A DNA stretch of 42,200 nt from Pelethousia sp034933245 (GCA_034933245.1 JAYFNX010000007.1:1-42200), one strand, 5' to 3'; positions 8,059 to 16,258 are shown, numbered from the stretch's first letter. Notes: generated by a model from the letters alone, not told the origin. Numbers and translations: made by a program.

Positions 8059-8124
8059 ACTTGAAACGTCCAAATTGCGAAACAGGGTTTTGGTGCCGGG
8101 AAGGCACGGGGGTTAAGCGGAATT

Positions 8125-9033
8125 TTAGGCCAGAAGCACAGCAATGCGGGAGGCCAGCTCCACGTTGTTGTAGACCAAGGCGATGTTGCTTTCCAAGCTT
8201 TTTCCACCGGTCACATCTTTGATGCGGCTTAGGAGAAAGGGCGTAATCTCCTTGCCGTGGACGCCCTTCGCTTTGGCTTCGGCAACAGCGCCGTCGATGA
8301 TGCCGTTAATATAAGCCGGATCCATGCTGTAGGCCTCTGGGATGGGGTTTACCACCAGCGTCCCATGCCCCAAACCCAAGGCATAGCCGGCCTGGAGCGT
8401 GGCTGCGATTTCTTCCGGCGTGTCCATGCGGCAGTCCACTTGGAAGCCGCTGGTGCGGGTATAAAAGGCGGGTAGCTCTTGGGTGCCATAGCCGATGACG
8501 GGGACACCCTTGGTTTCCAGATATTCCAGCGTAAGGCCCAAATCCAAGATGCTCTTGGCGCCCGCGCATACCACGGTTACATCCGTGCGGCCCAGCTCTT
8601 CCAAGTCCGCGGAAATATCCATGGTGGTTTCGGCGCCCCGGTGCACCCCACCAATGCCGCCTGTGGCGAAAATGCGGATGCCCGCCAGCTTCGCAAGGAT
8701 CATGGTGGCGGCCACGGTGGTGGCGCCGTCCTTTTTTTGCGCCACAAGCCGGGCAATATCCCGGCGGCTTGCCTTAATAACACCATGGCCGGCTTTGCCT
8801 AAATATTCCAGTTGCTCCGCTTCCAATCCTACGCAGAGCTTGCCACCTAAGATGGCGCAGGTGGCGGGAACAGCTCCATTCTCCCGAACGATGCGTTCGC
8901 AGTTTTTCGCTGTTTCCACATTCTGGGGATAAGGCATACCATGGGAAATAATGGTGCTTTCCAAGGCTACAATGGGGTGCCCGGCTTTGATGGCTTCCGC
9001 AACTTCCCGGGACATTTTAAGATATTGGTTCAT
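8125..9033 (-). CDS. psuG: Pseudouridine-5'-phosphate glycosidase
   Basis: A 302-residue enzyme that cleaves the C-glycosidic bond of pseudouridine 5'-phosphate to uracil and ribose 5-phosphate. Landmarks are ALESTIISHGMPYPQN near the N-terminus, FATGGIGGVHRGAE around the middle, VCAGAKSILD, and the closing GKSLESNIALVYNNVELA. Length agrees with the family (about 300-310). The start at 9033 is chosen because GGAGGAACC lies directly upstream; a further in-frame ATG at 9048 would bury that site. It is 11 bases after psuK, so the two reactions, phosphorylation then cleavage, are encoded as one operon for recycling pseudouridine from RNA turnover. No dedicated transporter is adjacent. Confidence 0.95.
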   Translation of the reverse strand: MNQYLKMSREVAEAIKAGHPIVALESTIISHGMPYPQNVETAKNCERIVRENGAVPATCAILGGKLCVGLEAEQLEYLGKAGHGVIKASRRDIARLVAQKKDGATTVAATMILAKLAGIRIFATGGIGGVHRGAETTMDISADLEELGRTDVTVVCAGAKSILDLGLTLEYLETKGVPVIGYGTQELPAFYTRTSGFQVDCRMDTPEEIAATLQAGYALGLGHGTLVVNPIPEAYSMDPAYINGIIDGAVAEAKAKGVHGKEITPFLLSRIKDVTGGKSLESNIALVYNNVELASRIAVLLA

Positions 9034-9044
9034 GGTTCCTCCAA

Positions 9045-9941
9045 TCAATCTTCATCCATATCAACGTGGTCTAATACATCTGCCGAAAGCGCGGGGCTTA
9101 CGGCGGACGGAGCTTGCAAGGTAAGGGCTGCCACCCGGCAGGCCAAGCAGGCCGTTTTATCTGTAGCAAGGCCCAGCAAAGTCCCTGCGGCAATGGCAGC
9201 TGCGGCGCTGTCTCCCGCGCCGGTGGCGTTCACCACGGTAACATCCGGCGCGTTCACATGGCCTTCACCGGCTTCCCAGCAGTAATACATGCCTTGAAGC
9301 CCGGCGGAAACAAAGGCCCGCCGCACGCCCATGCGGCATAAAGCCCGGGCGCACCGCGCAGGGTCGGACTCACCCGTAAGCGCTTGGGCCTCTAAAAGAT
9401 TGGGCTTAAAGGCCGCCAGACGGGGAAGTAAGGGCAAAAGGCGAGGAGCCTTGGCAACGGAAACTGGGTCCGCAATGAGGGGGACGGAGGCTTCTCTTGC
9501 CACCCGTTCCAGCACGGGCCTGGGGAGGTTTGCATCCAGCAACGCGCCGGAGCAGCTGTTGAGGACCTCCATATCCAGCATATCCGGCGCAAGGGCCTCG
9601 CACAGGGCCATATCGTTAATGGCGGCGTGCATGTCGCCTTCCGCATCCATAAGGCACAAATATACGCTAGAGGGTAGCATAAGGCGGGGCGCATGGCGCA
9701 GGCTTATGCCGGCCAAACGGCAGGCATTCTCCAGGAAAGCCGCGAACCCGTCGTTTCCAAGAGGTGCCATGAGTTCTATAGAAAAGCCCATGCGGGCCAG
9801 ATTCTCCGCTATGTTGCGTCCCACGCCTCCCGGCGTCATCCGTACGCTGCCGGGGTTAGAGTCCCCCAGACGCAGGGCTCCTCTGGGGGCTCCTGTAATA
9901 TCCACATTCATGCCGCCTACAACGCAGATGCGTTTACCCAT
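9045..9941 (-). CDS. psuK: PfkB-family kinase, probable pseudouridine kinase
   Basis: A 298-residue ribokinase-like (PfkB) sugar/nucleoside kinase. It opens with MGKRICVVGGMNVDITG and has GGVGRNIAENLARMG (PfkB signature 1, substrate side) and VNATGAGDSAAAAIAAG near residue 245 (signature 2, with Asp as catalytic base and the anion hole). The pairing with psuG 11 bases downstream is the main reason for calling it pseudouridine kinase, which makes pseudouridine 5'-phosphate. The start at 9941 was chosen for GGAGG six bases upstream; an earlier in-frame ATG at 9989 would lie within the promoter region. A helix-turn-helix domain, present in some PsuK proteins, is absent. Confidence 0.88.
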   Translation of the reverse strand: MGKRICVVGGMNVDITGAPRGALRLGDSNPGSVRMTPGGVGRNIAENLARMGFSIELMAPLGNDGFAAFLENACRLAGISLRHAPRLMLPSSVYLCLMDAEGDMHAAINDMALCEALAPDMLDMEVLNSCSGALLDANLPRPVLERVAREASVPLIADPVSVAKAPRLLPLLPRLAAFKPNLLEAQALTGESDPARCARALCRMGVRRAFVSAGLQGMYYCWEAGEGHVNAPDVTVVNATGAGDSAAAAIAAGTLLGLATDKTACLACRVAALTLQAPSAVSPALSADVLDHVDMDED

Positions 9942-9972
9942 AGATCCTCCGCTTTCAGCATAATCTATGGCA

Positions 9973-10002
9973 ATTATACCATACCCCATGGTAAAATGTA
10001 CG
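9973..10002 (-). promoter_or_regulatory. Possible psuK promoter
   Basis: On the minus strand TATAAT lies at 9978-9973, 32 bases before the psuK ATG, with a poor -35 (CGTACA, 18-base spacing). The divergent gene at 10019 must start transcription in the same 78 bases, so the two promoters probably overlap. Confidence 0.4.
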
Positions 10003-10018
10003 GCATAGAGGTGAATTT

Positions 10019-10834
10019 ATGAAGCACTTTTGGGTCAGCATGGGCCTTGCAGGTTTGTATGCGGGCGGATATGCGCTCCTGATGCTGCTGGTCTCTTTCC
10101 TTACGGGGGCGGCCTTTTCCCTTTGGCATATGCTATCCGGCAGCGCGGCTTCTCCCGCGGCACTCCAGGCGGCTTATTCTCACTGGCTCGCTTCGGCCTA
10201 TCCGTTTGTGAACCTGGGAATAAACGCCTTGGCCGCCCTATGCATCTGGGGCATTCGTGCGCTGCATAGGGATGAGCGGGGGGCTGCTTTGGGTTTTTAC
10301 CCCATGCCGGTCCCCATGTGGCTGCACTGCTTGGCGCTGGGCGCAGCCTCGGCAGGAGCTGTTATGCTGCTGATGGGCTTTCTGCCGGAGAGCTGGCTGG
10401 CGGATTATGCGGAGCAAAGCGCCGTTCTGGAACAGGGTCCGCTGCTGGCCCGGCTGTTAACCATCGCCGTGACCGCGCCCTTCGTGGAGGAAATGCTCTT
10501 TCGGGGGCTTATTTATGGCACGCTACGCAGGGGAATGGCCAGGCCCCTGGCCATCGTCCTATGCGCCCTCTCCTTTGGAGCAATGCATGGGCAGCCTGTC
10601 TGGATCGCCTACGCAGTGCTATTGGGGCTGATGCTATGCCTTGTGCGGGATGCCTGCGGCTCCCTTTGGGGACCAATATGCTTTCATATAAGCTTCAACA
10701 TGGTAGGTTCCTTCCTGCTGCCCCAGTGGCGGATGCAGGGAATGCAGGCTTTTGGGGTGCTGTCGCTATCCCTGGCCGCCTGCTTCTTTTTGAGTGGAAG
10801 TTTGGGCCTGGGCGGCGAAAGAAAAGCGCCGTAA
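10019..10834 (+). CDS. CPBP-family intramembrane metalloprotease (CAAX protease-like, Abi)
   Basis: A 271-residue polytopic membrane protein with about seven hydrophobic segments. The family motifs are in order: EExxFRG as PFVEEMLFRGLIYG (about residue 158), FGAMHG (about 183-188) and a third His in HISFNM (about 224). These glutamates and histidines form the intramembrane active site of the CAAX-protease and bacteriocin-processing (CPBP/Abi) family. Members cut prenylated proteins in eukaryotes; in bacteria they serve in bacteriocin immunity or maturation, or have unknown targets. There is no bacteriocin or peptide gene nearby. The ATG is preceded by AGAGGTGA. Confidence 0.88.
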   Translation: MKHFWVSMGLAGLYAGGYALLMLLVSFLTGAAFSLWHMLSGSAASPAALQAAYSHWLASAYPFVNLGINALAALCIWGIRALHRDERGAALGFYPMPVPMWLHCLALGAASAGAVMLLMGFLPESWLADYAEQSAVLEQGPLLARLLTIAVTAPFVEEMLFRGLIYGTLRRGMARPLAIVLCALSFGAMHGQPVWIAYAVLLGLMLCLVRDACGSLWGPICFHISFNMVGSFLLPQWRMQGMQAFGVLSLSLAACFFLSGSLGLGGERKAP

Positions 10835-10958
10835 CATCTTGGGTTCAGCCAAGACCAAACCGGAAAACCATACCGGCCCCATAAATTGACGGAGCGGAAA
10901 AAGCGGAAGGCAAGGAGCGCAGTTCCTCCGATAGAAACTGCTTTTGCATATATACAAA

Positions 10959-10983
10959 GAGGCGCTGCAACCGCATACGCCTC
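10959..10983 (-). terminator. Possible gap terminator
   Basis: On the minus strand GAGGCG and CGCCTC form a 6-pair stem around a 13-base loop, followed by TTTG. It is weak but is the best candidate in the 180 bases between the convergent gap and CPBP genes. Confidence 0.35.
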
Positions 10984-11018
10984 CCTGTATAAATGTGTGG
11001 AAGTGTTTAACAATGTAA

Positions 11019-12032
11019 TTATTTGGCGTCAACCTTTGCCATATGGCTGATGAGATCCAAAAGCTTGTTGGAATAACCCCACTCGTTGTCATACCAAGCC
11101 ACGAGCTTCACAAAATGCTCGTTTAGGCTAATGCCCGCATCCGCATCGAAGATGGAGGTATGGGCGTCGTGGACGAAATCGGAAGAAACGACCTTGTCCG
11201 TGGTATATTCGATGATGCCCTTGTATTCCGGGCTCTCGCTGGCTCTTTTCATAACAGCCTTGATCTCGTCATACGTGGCGGCCTTTTCCAACCGGCAAGT
11301 CAGGTCAACAACGGATACGTCGGCGGTAGGTACGCGGAAAGCCATGCCGGTCAGCTTGCCGTTCAGGTCGGGGATAACCTTACCCACGGCCTTGGCCGCA
11401 CCGGTGGAGCTGGGGATGATGTTGAACGCCGCGCCACGGCCGCCGCGCCAATCCTTCTTGGAGGGCCCGTCCACGGTCTTCTGGGTGGCGGTGGTGGCAT
11501 GCACGGTGGTCATAAGGCCTTCTACGATGCCGAAGTTATCATGAATGACTTTCGCAAGAGGAGCCAGGCAGTTCGTGGTGCAGGAAGCATTGGATACCAC
11601 ATTCATTTCGCTGGTATATTTTTCCTGGTTTACGCCCATGACGAACATGGGTGCATCGGAACTGGGAGCGGAAACGACCACCTTCTTGGCGCCGCCTTCG
11701 AAGTGGGCACTGGCCTTTTCGATGGTGGTGTTGATACCGGTGGACTCGATAATATACTCTGCGCCGCACTCGCTCCAGGGAATCTCGTTTGCATTCATTT
11801 GGGCATAAACGCGGATGGTTTTGCCGTTTACGATGAGGTTGCCGTCTTTTGCCTCCGCAGTGCCCTCAAAACGACCGTGCACGGTGTCGTACTTGAGCAT
11901 ATAGACCATATACTCCGGCTCGATAAAAGGATCGTTAATGCCCACTACGTCAATATCAGGATTGGTGACGCTGGCCCGGAAAGCCAGCCTGCCGATGCGG
12001 CCAAATCCATTAATACCTACCTTGACTGCCAT
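11019..12032 (-). CDS. gap: Glyceraldehyde-3-phosphate dehydrogenase
   Basis: A 337-residue type I phosphorylating GAPDH of glycolysis, converting glyceraldehyde 3-phosphate, NAD+ and phosphate to 1,3-bisphosphoglycerate. It has the Rossmann start VGINGFGRIGR, the active-site segment SNASCTTNCLAPLAK with the nucleophile Cys151, and the base His178 in TTVHATT. GINDPF with Asp34 after the second strand suits NAD+ rather than NADP+. The ribosome site GGAGGT is 8 bases upstream. It is transcribed alone from a promoter that carries an inverted repeat (12133-12162) with a leader of about 95 bases; pgk, tpi and cggR are not adjacent, unlike the cggR-gap operon of Bacillus. Confidence 0.97.
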   Translation of the reverse strand: MAVKVGINGFGRIGRLAFRASVTNPDIDVVGINDPFIEPEYMVYMLKYDTVHGRFEGTAEAKDGNLIVNGKTIRVYAQMNANEIPWSECGAEYIIESTGINTTIEKASAHFEGGAKKVVVSAPSSDAPMFVMGVNQEKYTSEMNVVSNASCTTNCLAPLAKVIHDNFGIVEGLMTTVHATTATQKTVDGPSKKDWRGGRGAAFNIIPSSTGAAKAVGKVIPDLNGKLTGMAFRVPTADVSVVDLTCRLEKAATYDEIKAVMKRASESPEYKGIIEYTTDKVVSSDFVHDAHTSIFDADAGISLNEHFVKLVAWYDNEWGYSNKLLDLISHMAKVDAK

Positions 12033-12087
12033 TGGATTGTACCTCCATATTATAAATTATAAGTTTTTATAAACTCTATATCGTATG

Positions 12088-12111
12088 CATAAGCACGTAA
12101 AAATGCTTATG
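12088..12111 (-). promoter_or_regulatory. Hairpin in the gap mRNA leader
   Basis: CATAAGCA (12088-12095) and TGCTTATG (12104-12111) form an 8-pair stem with an 8-base loop inside the 5' untranslated region of gap. There is no following T-run long enough for a terminator, so it may affect mRNA stability or be a protein site. Confidence 0.4.
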
Positions 12112-12132
12112 ACATTTAATTAACTAAAGGAT

Positions 12133-12162
12133 ATCTTATTGCATTTAAGGACAATATGCAAT
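12133..12162 (-). promoter_or_regulatory. gap promoter with overlapping operator-like inverted repeat
   Basis: On the minus strand TTGCAT (12161-12156) is followed after 17 bases by TAAGAT (12138-12133). An inverted repeat, ATTGCAT (12138-12144) and ATGCAAT (12156-12162) with 11 bases between, covers the -35 element and the spacer. A protein bound there would block RNA polymerase, so repression in response to carbon status is plausible. The regulator is unknown. Confidence 0.6.
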
Positions 12163-12172
12163 ACATTTATTT

Positions 12173-12197
12173 GAAAATTTCATTTTTTGTAATGAAA
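12173..12197 (-). terminator. Weak terminator after the uridine-kinase-like gene
   Basis: On the minus strand TTTCATT and AATGAAA pair across a 6-base loop (12178-12197) and are followed by TTTT. The stem is A+T-only, so it is weak, but it stands between the end of the 14848-12220 operon and the gap promoter. Confidence 0.35.
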
Positions 12198-12219
12198 AAC
12201 ACCTTGCTATAAATAGGAC

Positions 12220-12783
12220 TTATGCCATCGTGAGTACAAAATCGCATTTTTCGGGGATATTGAACGCCCGGGCATAGGAATTCTCCATAGGCACCCATTC
12301 ATCCATGGCGCGCTGGAGGCGAGCGGCGTCATAACGCGACTGCAGGCGCGCACGTTGGATGCCCGGGTCCACCTGTAAATAAATGGCTAAATCATAGTAT
12401 GGCCCCAAGGCGGGGTGAAGGCAATAACTGCCTTCCACAATGGATACAGGCGAAAAAGGAATCTGCTGCGGCGGGAGAAGCTTGTTCAATTTGCAATCGA
12501 ACCGGCGCACATATGCGATGCGCCCTTCCCTTACCGGCGCGATCACCTCCACTGCAAAGCGTTCCCTGTCCAAATTGCCGCCGGGCTCGGCCAGGCGCGC
12601 TGCCTTGCGCTGGGCGGGCTGAAGAAAAAAGTCGTCCGCATGCAACACCCTGGCGCCATAGCGCTCCGCAAGCAAGCCCGCCAGCCTGGTTTTTCCCGCG
12701 GCGCTTTGGCCATCAATGGCAATGACAACCCTGCCGCGGCTTTTTAGCAACGCGTCCACGCGCGAAAACAGATCGTTCCCCAT
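12220..12783 (-). CDS. Uridine-kinase-like P-loop NTPase
   Basis: A 187-residue P-loop kinase. The Walker A motif is DGQSAAGKT (residues 24-32) after the strand VVIAI, and LHADDFF (about 47-53) resembles the phosphoribulokinase/uridine kinase lid and base region. VSIVEGSYCLHP fits the Walker B-like strand. Proteins of this class phosphorylate uridine, pantothenate or other small alcohols; the short length (true uridine kinases are about 210 residues) makes the substrate uncertain. Its ATG begins one base after the aminopeptidase stop, so it is the last gene of the three-gene minus-strand operon. A link to the psuK-psuG pyrimidine salvage genes is possible but unproven. Confidence 0.75.
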   Translation of the reverse strand: MGNDLFSRVDALLKSRGRVVIAIDGQSAAGKTRLAGLLAERYGARVLHADDFFLQPAQRKAARLAEPGGNLDRERFAVEVIAPVREGRIAYVRRFDCKLNKLLPPQQIPFSPVSIVEGSYCLHPALGPYYDLAIYLQVDPGIQRARLQSRYDAARLQRAMDEWVPMENSYARAFNIPEKCDFVLTMA

Positions 12784-12784
12784 G

Positions 12785-13900
12785 TTAGATTAGGTTCTCC
12801 GGATTGAGCCCCTGCAGCTCGGGCAGCGTAAAGCGCCCGTCCTTTCGAATGAGCACATCGTCAAAGTACATTTCACCACCGCCCTTTTCAGGGGTTTGAA
12901 TGCAGACTAAATCCCAATGGATGGCGGATTTATTGCCGTTGCTGCAATCGTCATAGCAGCAGCCGGGCGTGAAATGGAAGCTGCCCGCGATCTTTTCATC
13001 GAAGAGGGTATCCTTCATGGGGAAGGTGATGTACGGGTTTACGCCGATGGCGAATTCGCCCACATAACGGGCCCCTGCATCCCTATCCAGCACGGTGTTG
13101 ATGCGGGCGTTGTCGTTGCAGGATGCTTCCACAATGCGGCCTTCCCGGAAGGTGAGGGCAATATTCTCGTAGGTGAAGCCCTCCATTACGGAAGGGGTGT
13201 TATAGCGGATGGTACCTTCTATGCTTCCCTGCACCGGGGCCGTAAAAATTTCCCCATCGGGAATATTCATATGGCCGGCGCATTTGATGGCGGGCAAACC
13301 CCGGATGGAGAAGCGCAAGTCCGTACCCGGCCCGGTAATGCGGACTTTGTCCGTTCGTTCCATGAGGTCCTTAAGGGCATCCATCGCACGATCCATCCGG
13401 GAATAGTCCAGGTTGCACACCTTGAAATAATAATCCTCAAAGGCGGCGGTGCTCATGGACGCCTGCTGGGCCATGCCGGGGGTGGGATAACGAAGAACGA
13501 CCCATTTGGTTTTGGGCACGCGGATTTTGCTGTGAACAGGTTCGCTATAATATGCGGCCAGAAGGGCCAGCTTATCAGGCGGCACATCGCTCATTTCGGA
13601 ACTGTTGGCTCCGCCCCGCACGCCAATATAGGCCTGCATAGCTTCCATAAGCATGCCGTCCACCTTGGCCCGGAGCTGAAGCTGCTCCTTTGTGGCGCCC
13701 AGCGCAAGCTCCCGCGTTACATCCGGGCGGTTTACCCAAACAAAGGGCACGCCGCCGGCAAGATAGGCTTCTTCCACCAAAGCCCGCACCAGTTCCTGCA
13801 CTTCCCCGGTACCCTCAATGAGCACCTTTTCTCCAGGTTTAAGCGCGCAAGAAAAATGAATCAGATTATGGGCCAGTTGCTGTATTCTGGGGTCTGTCAT
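12785..13900 (-). CDS. M29-family aminopeptidase (AmpS/PepS-like)
   Basis: A 371-residue cytoplasmic metallo-aminopeptidase of the thermophilic-aminopeptidase M29 family, which removes N-terminal residues from peptides with a two-metal centre. Typical segments are LKPGEKVLIEG near the N-terminus, NIPDGEIFTAPVQGSIEGTI in the middle with the metal-binding Glu, FREGRIVEA, and the C-terminal SAIHWDLV with metal ligands. GEFAIGVNPYI is also family-typical. Length is slightly short of the usual 400-410. GGAGGAT lies 8 bases before the ATG. It is 24 bases after the glycosyltransferase gene and 1 base before the kinase gene, so all three are probably cotranscribed, though their roles do not obviously connect. 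Confidence 0.9.
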   Translation of the reverse strand: MTDPRIQQLAHNLIHFSCALKPGEKVLIEGTGEVQELVRALVEEAYLAGGVPFVWVNRPDVTRELALGATKEQLQLRAKVDGMLMEAMQAYIGVRGGANSSEMSDVPPDKLALLAAYYSEPVHSKIRVPKTKWVVLRYPTPGMAQQASMSTAAFEDYYFKVCNLDYSRMDRAMDALKDLMERTDKVRITGPGTDLRFSIRGLPAIKCAGHMNIPDGEIFTAPVQGSIEGTIRYNTPSVMEGFTYENIALTFREGRIVEASCNDNARINTVLDRDAGARYVGEFAIGVNPYITFPMKDTLFDEKIAGSFHFTPGCCYDDCSNGNKSAIHWDLVCIQTPEKGGGEMYFDDVLIRKDGRFTLPELQGLNPENLI

Positions 13901-13924
13901 GGTTATACGTATCCTCCTATATGC

Positions 13925-14848
13925 TTACAAGGTATTCTTGCCCGTATCATCCCGAACGATGTATAAGGGCCGTCCTCGAACTTCATCATAGATCCGGTTA
14001 AGATAAGCGCCCTGAATTCCCTGGACAATCAGGATAATTCCCTGCAAAAGGCAGAGGGCGCAGAAGGCGGCCACCCAGCCAGGGCCGCCGAAGATTCCCC
14101 GGGCGATGATGCCCAGCAGGGAAGCGAAGCAAACCAAGCAGCCGGCATAACCGGCTAAAGTCAAGGGCCTGCCGGAAAAGCCCAGAATACCCGCCATAGC
14201 CAATTTGAGCATTTTCCGGAAAGAATATTTGGTGCTGCCCGCCGCTCGTTCATGGCGAACATAAGGAACCGCCACGGCGTGATAACCCATCCATGCGCTC
14301 ATGCCCCGAAGGAAACGGTCATGTTCCCGCATGCGGAGAAAATCGTCCGCCACAGCCCGGTCCAAAAGACGAAAGTCCCCTGTGTCCAGGGGAATGGGCC
14401 AGGCGCTCATGGAGGAAAGCAAGCGGTAATAACACCACGCCGTGAACCGCTTGAAGATGGTTTCGCCTTCTCGCCGGGTTCGCTGCCCGTAAGCGATATC
14501 GGCGCCTTGCTCCCAGGCCTTCACCAGTTCGCCGATCACGGCGGGCGGATCCTGCAAATCGATATCGATAATGACCAGGGCGTCGCCCCGGGCAGCGTCC
14601 ATTCCCGCAGTTACAGCCAATTGATGGCCGAAGTTCCTGGAAAAACGCAAGGCCCGCACCTGTGGGTGCGCTTCCGCCAGGGCTGTAAGCCCCGCCCAAG
14701 TTCCGTCCTTGCTGCCATCGTCCACATAGATGATTTCGTAATCATACCCTTGAAGAGCCGCCATAGCCGCATCCATCTGGGAAAAGGATTCGGATAAAAC
14801 CGCTTCCTCATTCAAGGCGGGGATGATGAGGGAAAGGAGTCTGCTCAT
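13925..14848 (-). CDS. Family 2 glycosyltransferase, membrane-anchored (GtrB/DPM-like)
   Basis: A 307-residue polyprenyl-phosphate sugar transferase. The N-terminal GT-A domain starts LSLIIPALNEEAVL and has IIYVDDGSKDGT (UDP-sugar binding) and DIDLQDPPAVI (DxD metal site near residue 97). Two hydrophobic helices near residues 227-280 (GYAGCLVCFASLLGIIARGIF and VAAFCALCLLQGIILIVQGIQ) anchor it in the membrane, as in GtrB, YfdH and CsbB proteins that load glucose or another sugar onto undecaprenyl phosphate for wall polymer or lipid modification. GGGAGG precedes the ATG. A GtrA-type flippase or acceptor gene is not adjacent. Confidence 0.9.
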   Translation of the reverse strand: MSRLLSLIIPALNEEAVLSESFSQMDAAMAALQGYDYEIIYVDDGSKDGTWAGLTALAEAHPQVRALRFSRNFGHQLAVTAGMDAARGDALVIIDIDLQDPPAVIGELVKAWEQGADIAYGQRTRREGETIFKRFTAWCYYRLLSSMSAWPIPLDTGDFRLLDRAVADDFLRMREHDRFLRGMSAWMGYHAVAVPYVRHERAAGSTKYSFRKMLKLAMAGILGFSGRPLTLAGYAGCLVCFASLLGIIARGIFGGPGWVAAFCALCLLQGIILIVQGIQGAYLNRIYDEVRGRPLYIVRDDTGKNTL

Positions 14849-14883
14849 TTGTAAAACCTCCCATTTTTTATACCCATGCGAAC

Positions 14884-14912
14884 ATTATACCCGTTTCAGT
14901 TAGTATCTACAA
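14884..14912 (-). promoter_or_regulatory. Promoter for the glycosyltransferase operon
   Basis: On the minus strand TTGTAG (14912-14907) is followed after 17 bases by TATAAT (14889-14884), 35 bases before the ATG. The -10 is perfect, the -35 partial. Confidence 0.6.
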
Positions 14913-14942
14913 TTCTTATATCCAAATACCCAAAAAACGGGG

Positions 14943-14982
14943 TATAATAAAGCTAAATGATCATTTTGCCGCCTAAGGCGGC
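14943..14982 (+). promoter_or_regulatory. fba -10 element and leader hairpin
   Basis: TATAAT at 14943-14948 is a perfect -10 element without a recognisable -35. Downstream in the leader, GCCGCC-TAA-GGCGGC (14968-14982) forms a tight hairpin just before the AGGAGAG ribosome site, which may protect the 5' end of a highly expressed mRNA. Confidence 0.5.
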
Positions 14983-15003
14983 TTCAATAAAGGAGAGTGT
15001 AGT

Positions 15004-15939
15004 ATGCCACTTGTCACGAGTACGGAAATGTTTAAGAAGGCCTATGCGGGCGGCTATGCCATCGGTGCGTTTAATGTAAACAACATGGAGATCATCCAGG
15101 GTATCACGGAGGCGGCCAAGGAGCACCAGGCCCCCCTGATCCTGCAGGTTTCCAGCGGCGCACGCAAATATGCGAACCATACCTACCTCACCAAGCTGGT
15201 GGAGGCCGCAATTCTGGAAACGGATCTGCCCATTTGTCTCCATCTGGACCATGGCGATACCTTTGAACTCTGCAAGAGCTGCATAGATGGTGGCTTTACC
15301 TCCGTCATGATAGACGGCAGCCATCACGCCTATGAAGAGAATGTCACGCTCACCAAGCAGGTGGTGGCCTATGCCCATGACCACGGCGTGGTGGTGGAAG
15401 GCGAACTGGGCCGCTTGGAAGGTGTGGAGGACGAAGTAAAGGTGGCCGAGGGGCAAGGAAGCTATACAGACCCTGATCAGGTGCAGGATTTCGTATCCCG
15501 CACGGGCGTGGATTCGCTGGCCATCGCCATCGGCACCAGCCACGGCGCTTATAAGTTTAAGCCCGGAACCAAGCCCCAGCTTCGGTTTGATATTCTGGAA
15601 GAGGTGGAAAAGCGTTTGCCCGGATTCCCCATTGTGCTCCATGGCGCTTCCAGCGTGATTCCCGAGTTTGTGCAAATGATCAATGCCCATGGCGGCAAGA
15701 TGCCCGATGCCATCGGCGTGCCGGAGGATATGCTTCGCAAGGCGGCTTCCATGGCCGTGTGCAAAATCAACATCGACAGCGATTTACGGCTGGCCATGAC
15801 AGGCACCATCCGCAAATATTTCGCGGAGCATCCGGATCACTTTGATCCACGGCAATACCTTAAGCCTGCCCGGGAGGCCATCAAAGGCATGGTTGCCCAT
15901 AAGATTGTGAACGTGCTTGGGTGTAACGGGAAAGCCTAG
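15004..15939 (+). CDS. fba: Class II fructose-1,6-bisphosphate aldolase
   Basis: A 311-residue zinc-dependent aldolase of glycolysis and gluconeogenesis, interconverting fructose 1,6-bisphosphate with dihydroxyacetone phosphate and glyceraldehyde 3-phosphate. It opens MPLVTSTEMFKKAYAGGYA. Zinc ligands are His83 (in HLDHGD, with catalytic Asp82), His180 (GTSHGAY) and His213 (VLHGASS); the phosphate-binding GASS and INIDSDLRLA segments are also visible. The length fits the short class IIB group (FbaA of Bacillus). AAAGGAG precedes the ATG. It is probably cotranscribed with the DUF1292 gene 10 bases downstream. Confidence 0.97.
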   Translation: MPLVTSTEMFKKAYAGGYAIGAFNVNNMEIIQGITEAAKEHQAPLILQVSSGARKYANHTYLTKLVEAAILETDLPICLHLDHGDTFELCKSCIDGGFTSVMIDGSHHAYEENVTLTKQVVAYAHDHGVVVEGELGRLEGVEDEVKVAEGQGSYTDPDQVQDFVSRTGVDSLAIAIGTSHGAYKFKPGTKPQLRFDILEEVEKRLPGFPIVLHGASSVIPEFVQMINAHGGKMPDAIGVPEDMLRKAASMAVCKINIDSDLRLAMTGTIRKYFAEHPDHFDPRQYLKPAREAIKGMVAHKIVNVLGCNGKA

Positions 15940-15949
15940 AAGGAGCCAT

Positions 15950-16216
15950 ATGGAAACGTATGCCGATACCATTACCCTTACGGATCAGGACGGCAGCGAA
16001 GTTGAATTTGAAGTCCTGGATATTGTGCCGTATGAGGAGCGGGAGTATGCCGTTCTGCTGCCTGCGGATGATGATTCCGAACAGCCCGAGGTGGTGATTC
16101 TGGAGCTTTTCGCGGCGCAGGAGGAGGATCAGGAGGATGTGCTGCAGGGCGTGGACGATGAGGCGATTCTGCAAGCCGTCTATGATCGATTCTTGGCGCG
16201 CAACCAAGAAGGTTGA
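15950..16216 (+). CDS. DUF1292 acidic protein
   Basis: An 88-residue highly acidic protein with the DUF1292 pattern: TITLTDQDGSEVEFEVLDIVPYEEREYAVLLP followed by VVILELFAAQEEDQE and a final helix. DUF1292 proteins are widespread in Firmicutes, often next to genes for RNase or Holliday-junction resolvase (YrzB family), and have no settled function. Here the neighbour is fba instead. The ATG at 15950 is preferred because AAGGAG sits 5-10 bases upstream; an in-frame ATG at 15917 lies inside fba. A strong terminator follows at 16227. Confidence 0.85.
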   Translation: METYADTITLTDQDGSEVEFEVLDIVPYEEREYAVLLPADDDSEQPEVVILELFAAQEEDQEDVLQGVDDEAILQAVYDRFLARNQEG

Positions 16217-16226
16217 CCGCATTTGT

Positions 16227-16258
16227 GCGCAGGCGACTCTGGCGCCTGCGCTTTTTTT
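16227..16258 (+). terminator. Rho-independent terminator of fba-DUF1292
   Basis: GCGCAGGC and GCCTGCGC form an 8-pair stem around a 9-base loop and are followed by seven T residues. Confidence 0.9.

Noticed and set aside
7877..8059. A 60-codon plus-strand frame between the relic element and psuG
   Set aside because: It runs into the psuG terminator hairpin, has no ribosome site and no similarity to known proteins.
11160..12062. A 300-codon plus-strand frame opposite gap
   Set aside because: Antisense shadow of a highly expressed glycolytic gene with biased codons; no recognisable motif.
12917..13966. A 349-codon plus-strand frame opposite the M29 aminopeptidase
   Set aside because: It mirrors the aminopeptidase codon pattern, lacks any domain signature and has no promoter or ribosome site.
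14953..15690. A 245-codon minus-strand frame opposite fba
   Set aside because: It lies almost wholly within the fba gene, which is unmistakable by its zinc and phosphate motifs.
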